NCBI GenBank assembly: GCA_932521035.1
Contig: OW051493.1
Span: 682,001 to 746,000 of the forward strand
DNA: 64,000 nt
Direction of reading: 5' to 3'
Origin: Oscheius dolichura
Taxonomy: Eukaryota > Nematoda > Chromadorea > Rhabditida > Rhabditidae
In this document: positions 1 through 13,100 of the stretch, piece by piece
How positions within the stretch are numbered: position 1 is the stretch's first letter
Layout of the letters: each line of letters starts with the position of its first letter
Position numbers and translations under genes: made by a program
Notes under the pieces: generated by a model
What the model was told of the DNA's origin: nothing
The model's database searches: none
The model's input: the letters and a program-made list of their open reading frames with translations, nothing else

Positions 1-919
1 AGAGGGACGAAACTGGACGGTGAGTTTAGAGCTCTAATTATGAAAAAGGGGGACGCTAGTTAGTTCAGTCGCTGCGGGACCCGCTACCGGAAAAAAAAGG
101 TTCCTGACAGTCCCTTTAAACAAGAGGGGAAATTGTCAGGATAATAGAAAGGCGGATCTACTTTCATCAAACGCAGAAATTCCCCCTCTTGCCAATTTTT
201 ATGATCCATTTTTCCATTAGGCAAAACTATCCGGGAACCATTTGACTAGGAAAACGCTTTAAAAATGACCTTCAGTCCATTTCTAAGGGAAAAGACACCG
301 ACTCAATTTTCGTGGGACGCCTCCGCTGCGAGACCCGGTTTGAAGAAGGCTGGTCCCGCAGCGGAGTTCTTTTTCCCGTTGGTCTATAGGTAACTTCTGG
401 ACCTCATTTGAAAGTTGAAGTTTCAAATTGAGATTATAGCAGTACAGGATCGAATAAAAGTGATGGCTTATCGCAAGTGAATCTTATATCTTTCCCTTGA
501 AAACTTTTTTTTCTACGAGTCCCAAAATCCTTTCCCCTCTCATATTCCTCCAAGTTTTACCTAGAGTAACCCATTTTACAGTTCTTTTCCTATAAAGATC
601 CTCTATATTTTAGATCTGAAAGAGGTAGAGATGATAGAGTCGACAGAGTGGACAGACGGGACCGTGATAGAGAGAGGGAGAAGGACAACAACCGGGGACG
701 GGATCGCCGTGACAGAGATCGAGACGTCAGAAGGTAGGCAGCTCACAATGTTTTGGCTCGTCCATTTATATTTCCAAAACTATTTTCTGTACTTGATGGA
801 CTCCTAATATATCCACATTTTCCAGACGTTCCCGATCGCGTTCCCGTGATCGTCAGGGGGATCGTCACCGTGGAGGAGGAGGAGACCGTGGCCGCTACAA
901 TGATCGCCGCCGCCGCTAA
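1..919 (+). CDS. C-terminal RS/RD-rich tail of a probable splicing-related protein (5' partial)
   Basis: Three exons are visible: 1..19, 614..733 and 826..919 with stop TAA. Phases agree across both introns (two nucleotides carried at each junction). The encoded tail is almost only Arg, Asp, Glu and Ser: RDRDRERE-type repeats, then an SRSRSRDR stretch, a GGGG run and a final RRRR. Such RS/RD domains are known from SR proteins, U1-70K, PRP38-like and cyclin-L-like factors, where they mediate protein contacts in the nucleus. No RRM or other folded domain lies inside the window, so the family cannot be named. Intron 1 carries a diverged MITE. The gene ends about 230 bp before the next same-strand gene, which allows an operon. 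Low-complexity tails are easy to mispredict, but the same frame open through three exons supports the model. Confidence 0.6.
271..388. mobile_element. Diverged M1 MITE in intron of the RS-tail gene
   Basis: The left end reads CAGTCCATTTCTAAGGG and the right end CCCGTTGGTCTATAGG. They flank a GC-rich hairpin (CTCCGCTGCGAGACC / GGTCCCGCAGCGGAG). The layout is that of the M1 elements at 8516, 10429, 25236 and 30732, but diverged. Confidence 0.6.
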
Positions 920-1130
920 CTACCCACAGGTATTCCAACAAAAAAAAACAGATGAGCTTTATTCACTACTTCCTGCTTTTTCTCCTCCTCAATTTGTTCA
1001 CTATATAATAATCGGCTTTGAAAGAAAATCAACAATAAACTCGTTTTACAAATTATTCATATATCATTTGACTAGTGGTCTATCCCACTTTTCTTCTCAA
1101 TTTATTGCTATTGTTAAACATTATTTAATT

Positions 1131-1138
1131 TTTTTTAG
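1131..1138 (+). promoter_or_regulatory. Candidate trans-splice acceptor upstream of the EHMT-like start
   Basis: A T-rich tract ending in TTTTTTAG lies 16 nt before the ATG at 1154, with no coding exon recognised just upstream. This is the usual worm arrangement for spliced-leader addition. It could instead be an ordinary acceptor of an intron in the 5' UTR. Confidence 0.4.
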
Positions 1139-1153
1139 ATCTAAAAAGTATAG

Positions 1154-4100
1154 ATGGTTGTTAGAATAGGTGGTAGTGGGGTAGAAGAAGAACTGGGAGA
1201 TGAGGACATCAGTGAGAGACCCTGCTGCTGTGAAGAATATGTAACCAGGCCGGTAAAAAGAGCAAAAGGTTAGTGATCCGTTTTTTAGCTGTATTTGGTC
1301 TCTCAAGAAGTAGTCGATCTGCTAATATTCGCTTCAGTAAAGTTATAAGAAGTCTAAACATGTGCTATGCTGATTTAGTGTCGCAAAAGTACTTATAGTC
1401 CATTTCTAACGAAAATTAAACGGGGTTTTTTGAGATTTCAGCAGACGGATTTAATGATTTCGTGATTTCTAGTTCTATTTCGAGCTGTAAATGCATTTCG
1501 AGGAAAAGAAACCGTTCAATAGGCAGGTGTTTAGATAAACGTAGTGTTTTTGTTATTATTAGTTTTAATAAATTTATAAAATGGCTAAAAAATTACTAAG
1601 TTTGCTATGTAGGCATATCTGGTTGTAAAAATTCTTTTCGTCTATTTCTAACGAAAATTCAACCGCTTTTTCTTTTGAGATTTCAGCGGGCGGATTTAAT
1701 TTTTTGATGCTTTCTCGTTCTGCTTCTACTAGGGCCCTTATTAGTGAGAAAACATTTCAACATTCAATTATTCACAGAAGATCAATGCTGGACGGTTCCC
1801 TTTGATCAGTTGTTCTTATTCATTTTAGTAAAATTATAAAATGGCTAACATATGAGCTATTTTACTATCTAGAAAAAAAATTCTAGACTAGAACGCTACT
1901 ATGGTAAAAATGAAATCTTTTCTGGAATCTGCTTTATAGCTGTTTTTCGTGGGAAAAGCAGTAAATCTCCATTTTTTAAAAGAAAATGACTAAAATTAAA
2001 ATAGGACGAGGCTATCAAGGCAGTCAAGGGTTAGAAACTGTATTCTGCAGTTTTTCGCCTTTGGAAAAGGTCTGTGCAAACTGAAACGGGAAAAACCATT
2101 GTGTCTTCAGCATTATTGTATCTTCCGTCGCAATAACTCCCTGATCCAGAACATAGAAATCTTCCATTTTATATCATTCCCTTTCAATTTTTTCCCCTTT
2201 TTACAGGAAAAACGCCCGTCTGCAGTGCCAAAGTCCTCCGAGGAGCCGGCTACTATAAATGCCAGCGGCCGTGTACAAGTTCTCTAAACTTTGTAAGTTT
2301 CCCTTACCATTTAAGTCTATCCAAATGTTCATTTTTTGATATAATGGCTTGTATTTCAGGATGATATAGTCGAGTACTACTGTAAGGAGCATAGAGATCG
2401 CTTCAAGAACCATAAGGCCTGTGCGCATTGCCATAAATTCATCAAATCGGTAGGTTTTCACGAATTTTTCTGAAGAAATTGTCGTTTTTTCCGATTTTGA
2501 TCCAGTTTTTAGCGGGTAAAATAGTCTTTTAGACATTTTTGCAATAAAAAAAATAGTTGAAATATTTTTACCTATTCACGTTAGAAGCTGGATTCTAAAT
2601 TATGTGGAAAAACAGTTTTCGGTCTTATTGATCCTAAAAAACATGGAATATTTCATTTTTCTCCATATTTTTTCAGTTTTCCGGAGTCAAACGGCTCTCT
2701 CCCTTTTATGGTTTTTTTATCGAAATTAATCGATCCAGTCCTTTAAAAAATAGACTTTTGATCATTTTTGTACGCATATTGCATGAAAACCCCAATCTAA
2801 GATCTTATAAGCCGCGTAAAATTCTAAAAAACTTCCATTTTTTTTCCCAAAATTCTTCCTTTTCAGGGTCTTGCAGCCGTCTGCACCGCTAATCCTGCCC
2901 ACATTTCCCATATTTCCTGTACAATTCGGGAATCAAAACCGGGAAATCCTCTCTGCTCTCATTGTTGCCAGCCGACGAAGAATAAATGGTTCTCGGAGGT
3001 GAGGATTTAGAGAAATACGTTGACATATAACAGGTGGTTACTGTGAATATCGCAATAGACGAAGAACTATCCTATAAGGAGGTGCTGAAACAGAAGAACG
3101 CGGGGATTTTGGAGAAGATCATCATGAAGAGGGCCCTCGATTTGGCGGAGGAGACGGTAAGTCAACACAAAGGCTTCTATAAATCACAGTGCCAATTCGT
3201 CAAATTTTCTAGGTTCCCAATAACATGCAAAAAATATATGGAAATTGCCTAAGGGTACTCCCAAAACTGACAATGTTCCTGGACGGGGGTTTTTTCATTT
3301 GCTTTCATTTGAAGCAAAAATTACTTTTACTGCATTTGGAAAGCTTCACATTATCAAATTATAAAAGCTGCCGTATTTTCAATAATCTCCATATCATTAT
3401 AAAAATTATATAAATTGTTCATGGCAACCAAATAAAAATACCTACAGCCTGTCTAGAAAGAACTGGCAAGCGCCTGGTTATCCTTTCCTCCTTGTTTCAA
3501 ACACGGATTACTGTAATTTGAAGCAGTCTCACTGGCATTGGAGCTTTTCTGCGATACTTTATTTTCAATGTTTCCCACAACATTAGAAAAACTAACCCCA
3601 CAGAAATGGATATCGTCAAATAAGAGATATTTCCAGCTCCCCGGCTTCTACGAACCTTCCCACCTGGTGGAATTACTCTTGCACGAACTTTCTTCAGTGA
3701 TCAGGACATCAAGATGCTTTGGAGCGCCGATAACTTCAGCCACACTGTGGGAATTGATACCTATTTATACGGAAGAGGTAGGCTCTTTTTTACGAACGTA
3801 CGCATCATTGATCTCCGAAACGAGCTTCTATTTTATTAAGACCGTAAAACATTCGAAAATCCAGAAATCGTTGCAAGTTCTTCAAAAAATTCGTACTCAA
3901 AGTCAATGAAAAGTGCCACTTTCTATTTGAGTAATTTCCCCGCAGTTTCATTTTTAGTATTTCAACTCAAATACAAAAACAGTTCCGATATTGACAGTTG
4001 CTTCGTTTCGTTGCTACCTACATTACCTCTAAAGTAAATTACTTCTAGTTGGAAAAAAAAGTACGGTAAGAGTACAAACAAATTTTTTTGGCTCACCGTG

Positions 4101-7100
4101 TCAAATACCAGGGGGTTCTTCAAGTCCTGCGCTGTTTAGCTCTTTATAACTACCCAGTAGGGATCAAAATCCAACTAATTAAAATTTATGCCAAGTCAGT
4201 ATATCGAAAAAAGTTCGGTCCGTGGAATTATCGAAAAAAAAATCCAATAGGACCACTTTTAAAATCATTCTAAAACATTAGAAAACTCATTTTCCAATAA
4301 TTGTTCCTAATTGACTGCTAAAATAATTTTTGTTTCCCCTTTCCCACAAATTCTTACAAAATCAGTACTCATCATTGCCATGGACGAATTCTTTATTTCT
4401 AGCTTTGGAACTCATTGGAAATTGATCAAGAATATCATTTTCTGCTGGGAGAAGTCGACGGAGATGGCGATACACCAATATCTTCGTCTGCTCGGCGGGA
4501 ACAATGGGAATATTTGAAAAAGTTAGTTTTATTTCTAAAACCTATCTAGGCTTAACAATCCTTGCGAAAGAGCCGGAACATTTGAAGGGGCCATAAAACT
4601 TTGAGGAAAAATTGAAGTTTTTCCTTCAAATTTTTGAATTTTTGACTTGAAAATTGATTTAGTATTCAATTTAAAGGATTCTCCGTCATACTGTAGCCAT
4701 TATTTATCCCAAGCCTTTCTTTTATCCCTTCGGGATCCCCTTTTCCCGGGCTGAAAAACAAATAAAACCCCAGGATGACGAGGATCTTGGCCGGCTCGCG
4801 TTGTGGCCGGGTCAAAATTACGGGAAACATTTATATGAAAGAGGGCGAAACAGCCCGGGCAGAGAGAACACACAAGTGATGTAATTGCGTCTGACAATTG
4901 AAAGCCCCGGGAATTGAAAGACCCGTTGTTATTACAGCCATTATAGCTGTTGAATTGCCGGGCAGTTATCTTCTCCCATTCTCCTTCCTTTCCTTTCTCC
5001 CTTATTAGTTCCTTGTACAGGAAAAACTTTTGAATTTTCTCCTGTTTTGGGCCTTTCTTATATTTTGGACCGAAGCAAAACTTTTACTATGTAACTGTAA
5101 CGAAATAAATATCCCCAAAAAACATATCAGAACTTCTGATTCTTCATCCTGATCCGGGAAAATTTACCAACAGAGCATTGAAAATTCGGCTGGTTCTTGG
5201 TATTCCGATCCCCTGCACCCGTAAAGTCTCGGCAGGAGAATCATCTTTATTCAAAGCTGTCGCGCCTTTATACCGTGGTGCTGCCGAGACTTTACGGGTG
5301 CAGGGGAACGGACTATCGAAGATCGAGCCGAAAATTGTATACAAAAGATTCAAAGATTTGTGGTGTTTTACTGTCAGTCCAGTTTGGCTATCAGTTCTAG
5401 GCTACAGTAGCCCTATTAGTAATTCAGCGCATGGTATGATCTTGTTCCCCTTTTGACATTCTAGTCTACCAGAAACCTGTTGTATAACTTTGAGTAATAT
5501 ATCGAATTGCTGTTCTTCTAACTAAATAGCGGTTTCTTGTTTTCATGTTTTATTTTCGGTACTAATATAGTCGCGACTTCATTAGCTACTGTAAACCGAA
5601 CCGGCAAACAAGGATCAAATTTTCAAATCTGGTAATTTTTGTTTGACTACAGTAGCCGCGTAGAATAATTTCCTAAACAGTTCCTTTTTTGCATTTGGGA
5701 AATCGTTTATAAAACTTTGGATAAACCATTACCGTTTACCCTTCTTACCATTGTTCCTCACCTTCACCATGTTTCACTTGTGGTACTAATTTGCCAACCA
5801 TACTACTGCATGTTTAACCAGTTTGATTAGTTCCCAATACAGTAACCTCTTGAACTATTCATTCAGCCGGTCGGATTGTAGTCGAATAATTAGACGAGCC
5901 GTTCTCTGAAAGCCACGTGATCCGTCCGCTTCCCCTGATTAATTTCCCAGTGAATATCCTGTCACTTCCCACGATGATCACCTAATTTTCTCTTCTGGCG
6001 GCCTTTCCTCAAATCGAATGTTCTCTATTTTAGAAATTTCCAGTTTTTTTGGATTTGTATCAGCGTGAACATCATAGAAACAAAGACCAGAACATTCCAA
6101 AATTCTTATAATTATTGTAAGCACGGCTTGAATCTCATTAGCTACACAGTATTCTTGTTATTATCAAAGCCCGGCTAAATAAGAACATAGAAGAACCAAA
6201 TCGACACTACCGATCCAATACCACTTTCTACCAAAGGGCGCCTAAATAAGAGCTACAAATCATTCAAAATTCAACAAACCCCTCCTAGTCACACTAAAAT
6301 ACTCTCCATTACAGAAATTTTCATTTTTTTTTTCGGAGCTTTACAAACTATGAGCGCTCATGAAACAACTGGACCATACCAAAATTCTTATAAGAACGGT
6401 TTGAAGCAAACCTATCACGCAGACTAGTTGCTCTTGTCAAAGGCCGGCTAAATGGGATCCCCCCTCCGACATTCCACATTTTTTCGAAGCTCGAAACCTT
6501 GAGTTCATCTTCTAAACAATCGAAGCCGTCCAGAATTCTCTTATAAAACTTATCTGCAACTAAACAGGACCATTACATCATCCATTTCTAGCAAGGGATT
6601 TATATATCAGGGTTACAAAATATGGAAAAACTAGAGAATTTTCTCTATCGGCACTTATACTGCTCCAAAGCTTTCCATTCACACCCCAATTCTGTCAAAG
6701 AGCGCCTAAATAAGAATTGTAAACATAGGAACCCCAAACAACATGGCATTTTAGAAATATTTAGTTTTTTTTTGGAGTTTTATCAACCTAGAATACCATT
6801 ACTTCGTAAAGCAATTGAGAGCTTCTAAAATTCTTATGAGGGAGATCTAAAACCAATAAAGAGCGTCTAATATCCAACTCCATCAAGATGGTCCTAAATA
6901 TCAGTTGCAAAACATGATCAAATCAAAAATTTTGTCCTCCGTCACTTACAAAACACTAAAATGCTCCTTATTTTAGAGATTTCCGCGATTTCTTCGGTAT
7001 TTTTGAAACATTCGAACATTTCCAAAATTCTTATAAGAACAGTTTGAAACCGGGGAAGCGCGCCCAATGTTCGTTTTTATCTTGGTTATCCTAAATAAGT

Positions 7101-10100
7101 ACCATAAAACATGGAAAACTTCAAATTTCATGGAAGGAATAAAAATATTCTCAATTTTAGAAATTTCCAATTTCCTATTTGTATTTTTGCCATGTTTTAC
7201 ATACATGAAGTCCAAAATCCGATTGTAACATTCAAAAGCTCCCATATTTCTTATAAGAACAGTTTGAAAGAAAGGGGGGTTTCCAATGCTCATTTCTACC
7301 AAAGGGAGCATAAATAAGAACTGTAAAATATAGAAAACACCCTAACATCAGGGGAAAAAAAACTAAAATGTTCTCATTTTCAAATATTTTCCGGTTTCTT
7401 TGAGTATTTTTGCATTATCTGCATCAACCAGTTGAATTAAAACATTCAAAACCTTCCAAATTTCTTATAAGAACACTTTGAAACCGATCGGAATCGCCCA
7501 ATACCTGCCCTCGTCTACTAACGCCTAAATATAAACAGCCTAAAACATAAAAAACTCGAAATTTCCTTCGCTTTCCGGTGATTTCTGCTCCCAGCCTTGA
7601 ATACTCCGCCATTCATCAAAACATCCCCATTTTGCTGGCTTTTTTGACAGGGAACCAAGAAAAACATCCATTTTTAGTGCCAAAACTTGCAAAAATCTCC
7701 AACAGCTGCCTAAAAAACATCAAAAATCATAGCTTTTAGCTGCTTCTAATAATAAGAAAAAAGGAGAATGAAAGCTGGTAAAAGCCGGCTTTTTATGTCG
7801 GCTCGCTGAAGCGGAAAAGGGCCTCGTCTCCCGGAAGTTTCTAAGCTCTCCCTCTCTCCCCGAAATCTATTCTTAAATGTAGCCCTCTCTCTCTCTCGGC
7901 CGGGACTCCCTCTCTAATCACGTCAGAGGAACACGAACCACAGGCCTCTCAGGACCAGTCGGGTCGGCTCGGGAGTCTTGGCTATAATCGCTTGCTCGAG
8001 TGAGTAATGGCCTCCCGGCTTCTTCCCTTTTTGAACTCCCTTCCTTTCCCGCCCATTTCTATTTTTGTTTTGTTTTTAAAAGAGCTTTTAAAGCTGGGGC
8101 CAATTCTTTAGGGACTCAGTATTCCCTTGTTTCCCCACCCTCCTCTCTTTTTGATCCAAAAAAACTAGAGCGACGGATATTTTACTTGTTTTGCCATTAG
8201 GGAGCCATCAATTGTCTTTGTTCGTCTCGTTCTCTCTTTACAAATGGCTAGAGACACCTTTTTGGAGTTAGAGAACGTATAGAAATTGGAGGGAAGAGGG
8301 AAAGGGGAAAGATTATTTAATTTGTTTTGGAGGGCAGTTATCATCGGGTCAAAAGTATTCACAACTAATTTTTTTTTGCGCTCTGCCTGGTATACATATT
8401 AAAAGAAGCACGGACTTTGAGATAGTTCCTTTGGTCTTCAGCGTGATCCTTGGCAGTTTCAACGAATCAGGCCTGTGATTGGTATTTTCCCGACAGTAAC
8501 AATTCCAGTATTCCTTATAGTCCATGTCCAACGGATATTCCTCGGAAAAACCTCTCCGCTACGGGACCAGTAAGCCTTCGTCTCGTAGCGGAGACGCGCC
8601 GCCAAATTTGAATCCGTGGAATATCCGTTGGAAATGGACTATAACCTAAGGAGGGCAATTGTGAAAAATGCGGTAGAACAGCCGAATTTTTACCGTAGAT
8701 TGTTTGTGGTTACTGTGTTGCTTGTTTTTGTTCCTGTACCTAAAGTCAGAGAATCCTTCATTCTCTTTTGTTATATGTGAAGTAGATATACTTTTTATGA
8801 AACCTAAATTTAGTTCGACGATGCGAAGAATTTCCAAACGCTGTAAGAACGTCTCGAACTCCCATAACCATAACTGTTACATACATACATTTTATTTTTC
8901 TTCTGTTTGGGGGCAGTGGTTCAAAAATGTAAAAAATGGGGTACAAAACACTAACGAAACCGTGAAATTTGAAGCTTTCTTCAGTTTATTCGATTATTTA
9001 GCAAACTATTGACTTATAAAGTAGCAATGAAGTTTCATTAGCTTCTGATAAGAAGCCGTATTGAAACATTTACCCTCCCATCCATAAATTACACATTTGA
9101 CTACATTTGTGTAAAATTCCAAGAGATCCCAAGTTTTTAGGGGGCGGTAGTTATTTCCCAACTAGAGCCTTCGAACTCCTGTAAAATCGCAGGTTTTCTC
9201 TTTTTCTTTCACTATTTTTATATAAGGGCTCAGTAATTCCGGAGCTAATTGTCCACTCGAACTTATTACATGTTTCATAACGACCTTTAAAATGAAAATG
9301 AGGGAATGGAGTTAGTAGTTCAAACTCTCTGGTACCAATTCTTCCGGTAAGCAATGAAGGATCAGTGGTTCCCAGCATAAATACAAACTTTTATAAAATC
9401 AGGAAAGCCATTCAAAGTTTCACCGACTTCTTATATTTTCGGATATATTTCGAAGGGAATCATACATGACCATTTGGAGAAAAGATATCATCCGATAGTC
9501 ATTGTTTCACAAAAAAGTGTCCGAGAATTGAACCACTATTCTCCTTTTCTTTCCCCAATTCCAGATTGGTTACCATTTATGAGCCTACAATAACTAAAAA
9601 GTTCCCAATTCGAAGACTTTGTCGAAAACATTGGTTGCTATGAAGATATGGGGGCTTTTAGAGAAGTGCTGCTACATGCAATGTTTCAAGTGCTTCTTAT
9701 TATTCTCTATAAATGTTTGTGTGGCAATCAGTGTGCGCAAATGATAAAAAGGTAATAATCAAGGCTACAAACAAAAATAAGCACTAGAAATTACCATACG
9801 CGGACAAAAAACTGACCTTTGTGAAAACCTATAATTCATATACGGCCAGTGAAACTTTTCTAACGCTTCAAAGACTTTTTATAACATTATCATAAATTTT
9901 GAAGCCTTCCATAGTCCACGGCTATTACTGACTTTTTTCTTCAACAACTACCGTACTCCTCCAGAATTCCTTCCAAAGGCGGAAACTTACAAATCTCCAT
10001 CTAAAAATTGAATGAAACCCTAACACACCATGGTTTTTCTAAAAGTGTCCGCTAATATTAGGCACAAAAACACTAGGAGGATATAGCAATTTTACATCAA

Positions 10101-13100
10101 AAAGAGGGGTTTTTATGGAGACAGTGTACATTAGTAAATTCACTCCGTAGCAGTTCTCCAGTGGCTGTAACACAGCAAAATAGCTGATGGTGTATATAAC
10201 ATCGCCCAAGTAATTTTCACCTCAAAATCTGGATCTTTCATAGAGCAGGCGAAACATTGACAGTTTCAAGTCTTCCTTATAATTTTGAAAAAAAAACTTG
10301 AGCTACTTCAAGCTCATTTATTGTTGACATTCTCATGAAGTTTTTCGTATTCCCCTTAAGGATTAGATCGTACTGTACCGGTGCTAAAAATGTCGCATTT
10401 CCCATGGTACCAAATCCTAAGATGGTAATATAGTCCATTTCCAACGGATATTCCACGAATTCAAATTTGGCCGCGCGTCTCCGCTATGGGACCATGTCCA
10501 AAGGCTTCCAGGTCCCGTAGCGGAGAGGTTTTGCCGAGGAATATCCGTTGGAAACGGACTATAACTTCTTTTCTGTAGCAGATTCCTACCTTCCTCACTG
10601 TTTTTCCCTTTCTCTTCTCTCCAGGACTATACATACCGTATTCCCTCGAATACCCCATATTTCGATGGCTGCAGCACATTGAAATGATTGGAAACCTCCC
10701 AATTTCGTTCAGTCAGCAATCTTTTGGAAAAACTGGAATCTTCATAGAGCAGGCGATGCATTGAAAGTTTCATGGTTCCCCTATAATCTTCACAAAAAGG
10801 TAAAAGCTATTCGTGGCTCTTTCTCGGTGAATTTTCCCAATAACCCCATCCAGGATCCTACCATAGAAATACAAGTATATTTTTCTGCTAAATTACTGTA
10901 GACAGATGGCAATATTGAAAGAAAATATCGGCGAAACGACATTTTCAACTTTTGCAAAATTTCGGGATTTCTTTATTACTCTAAAAGAGTCCTTCTTCCA
11001 CTTTTGTTTATCCAGATTCTCCTGTTTTCTGTTCAAAATCTTCTCGGGACCTCCCTCTCCAAAAATTGAATAAAACCCCCTTCTCCACGTCATGATTATT
11101 CTTCTCTCCGTGGATTAGCACCCGTTTGTGGTCAATTCTTCTCCAAATCGAGTTTATTCTCTCTCGGCCCTTGTTGTGAAGACCCCTTCACGTTCTATTT
11201 TTAAATTTGGCGGCTAAAATATTCTGCAGCTGACAGATTTCCCCAAATATGTAATTTTCATTCCAATTATATTGGCTCCCCCCAAATTCTCCCCCGGCCA
11301 CTGGTCTCTGGCTCTTTTCCAGTCGGGGCACAACACTTGTCATCTCCCTTCTTTTCTGTCCCTTCTCTTCTCTTTTTTAGTGCATTAGGGCTCGTTAGAG
11401 ACAGCCGGCTGTCCGGCCAGCTCCGTGTTTTCTGCTCGCCTGAAAGGACTCCCTCCATGTCTGATTTCTGTGTGTGTGGTGTGCCCCCAAAACACTGGAA
11501 ATGGACCACTTCAGAGACAAGGGGAGGAGGGATTTTTTTGGATGTTTCGGGGCTAATTTATAGAGAAAAAGTGACCACGTTTCACTAATCCACACGCCCG
11601 GAAATAGAACTTTTCGAGCTACAGTACCCCTTGAAATAATTTTTGTAAACACTAAAATGACTTTATAGTCTCACTAACAGTTTTTTTTTGGCTTTATGAA
11701 ATGTATTGAATTTCGAAGTTTCGGGGCTAAATTATATAAAACCGGGTCGATTTTGGATAATTGACGAAAATTTTTTATTGCAATTGCACTTTTCGAGCTA
11801 TAGTACCCCTGGAAAAAAGCGCGCAACCAACAGTAAGTATTGTATTTGTTGGCGTCGCTAAATTACTGTATTTCGCATTTTTTCGGCTCTATGAAATGTA
11901 TTTAGTAAATTAAAATGACTTGAATATCAGTAGCACATCGAAATAGTTTGGAAATTAATTTTTTCTAAAATTACAAAAAAAAGGTTAGAAAGTGGGAAGA
12001 TGCCAATTTGATGCCCTTATGGTGGCTAAAGGGCTCCAGTTGAAAGAATACGGTACTCTACCTAATTATAATCAGTTTTTTTTTGTTTGGTGACAAGCTA
12101 AGACCTCTTATAAGTACCAGCAACACCTAGTCTCTCAGTTATCTAGTCTTGCTGAAAATTTCAACAAAAAAGAAACTTGGTCAAAAATAAGACGAGACCA
12201 AAGACTTTTCTCCTTGACCAATTACCGTACACCAGTTCGTAGTTTTTTTCCTACTCCTTGCTCGCCGAATAGTTTGGAATCTCCAATAAGAATCGCTTTC
12301 CCATGTATGGTTATTACCATATTACTACCGTTATAAGCTTATCTCCCTATTTTCTGGAACCGGGAACATTTTACGGTTCTTAAAAGTTTGTCTAATGTTT
12401 CTACGTCCCTTTATCTAGAGATTCTGATCATCCCGCCCAGTCGGTTTCTTCATTTCCTGTCTTCCACCACCACTAGCCTACGTCTCGGATATAATAAGGG
12501 CCTCCTCTACTATATATAGCCGCTGTATCCCTGCCACCCTCCCGCCCCGTGCGTGTCCCCCTCTGATGACGTAGTAATGTCTAATGGGAGGTTCTCATCT
12601 CGGGTTGGGATAGGGTAGCTCGTCGTCTGCCTAAACTATGCAAGTGTCATCAATGCTAACTTGTGCGCGAATAATTATAGCCGGGAGCCGTAGAGGGAGG
12701 GAGAGGGAGAAAGGGGAGGAGCACTAGATGAGTGGAAAAGTTTCTCTCTCTCCCTGCAAAAGAGGAGGGGACTCAAATATTTGCCACCTCTCTCTTCTCC
12801 TTCTTCTCTTTTGCTAAAATTCAGAGCTTCCACTTTCTTTTTCTAATTACTGGCAATATTGAAAATTTGAAGTTTTAATGGAGCTCTAAAACCCGAAAAA
12901 GTTGGTTCCTTCAATATTCTAAGTACCAATTTTTGAATTGTTCTAATAAGAAATTGACCTCTCTAGATGATAAAAATAGCAGATGTGTATAGATTTAGAC
13001 CACTAAAATTGTTGTGTTTTTCCAGCCGACATGGGTTTGTAGAAATGTTTTAGGAAAAAACTTATAAAAGGGAAAATGGAATTTCATCAATGGGGCTCAG

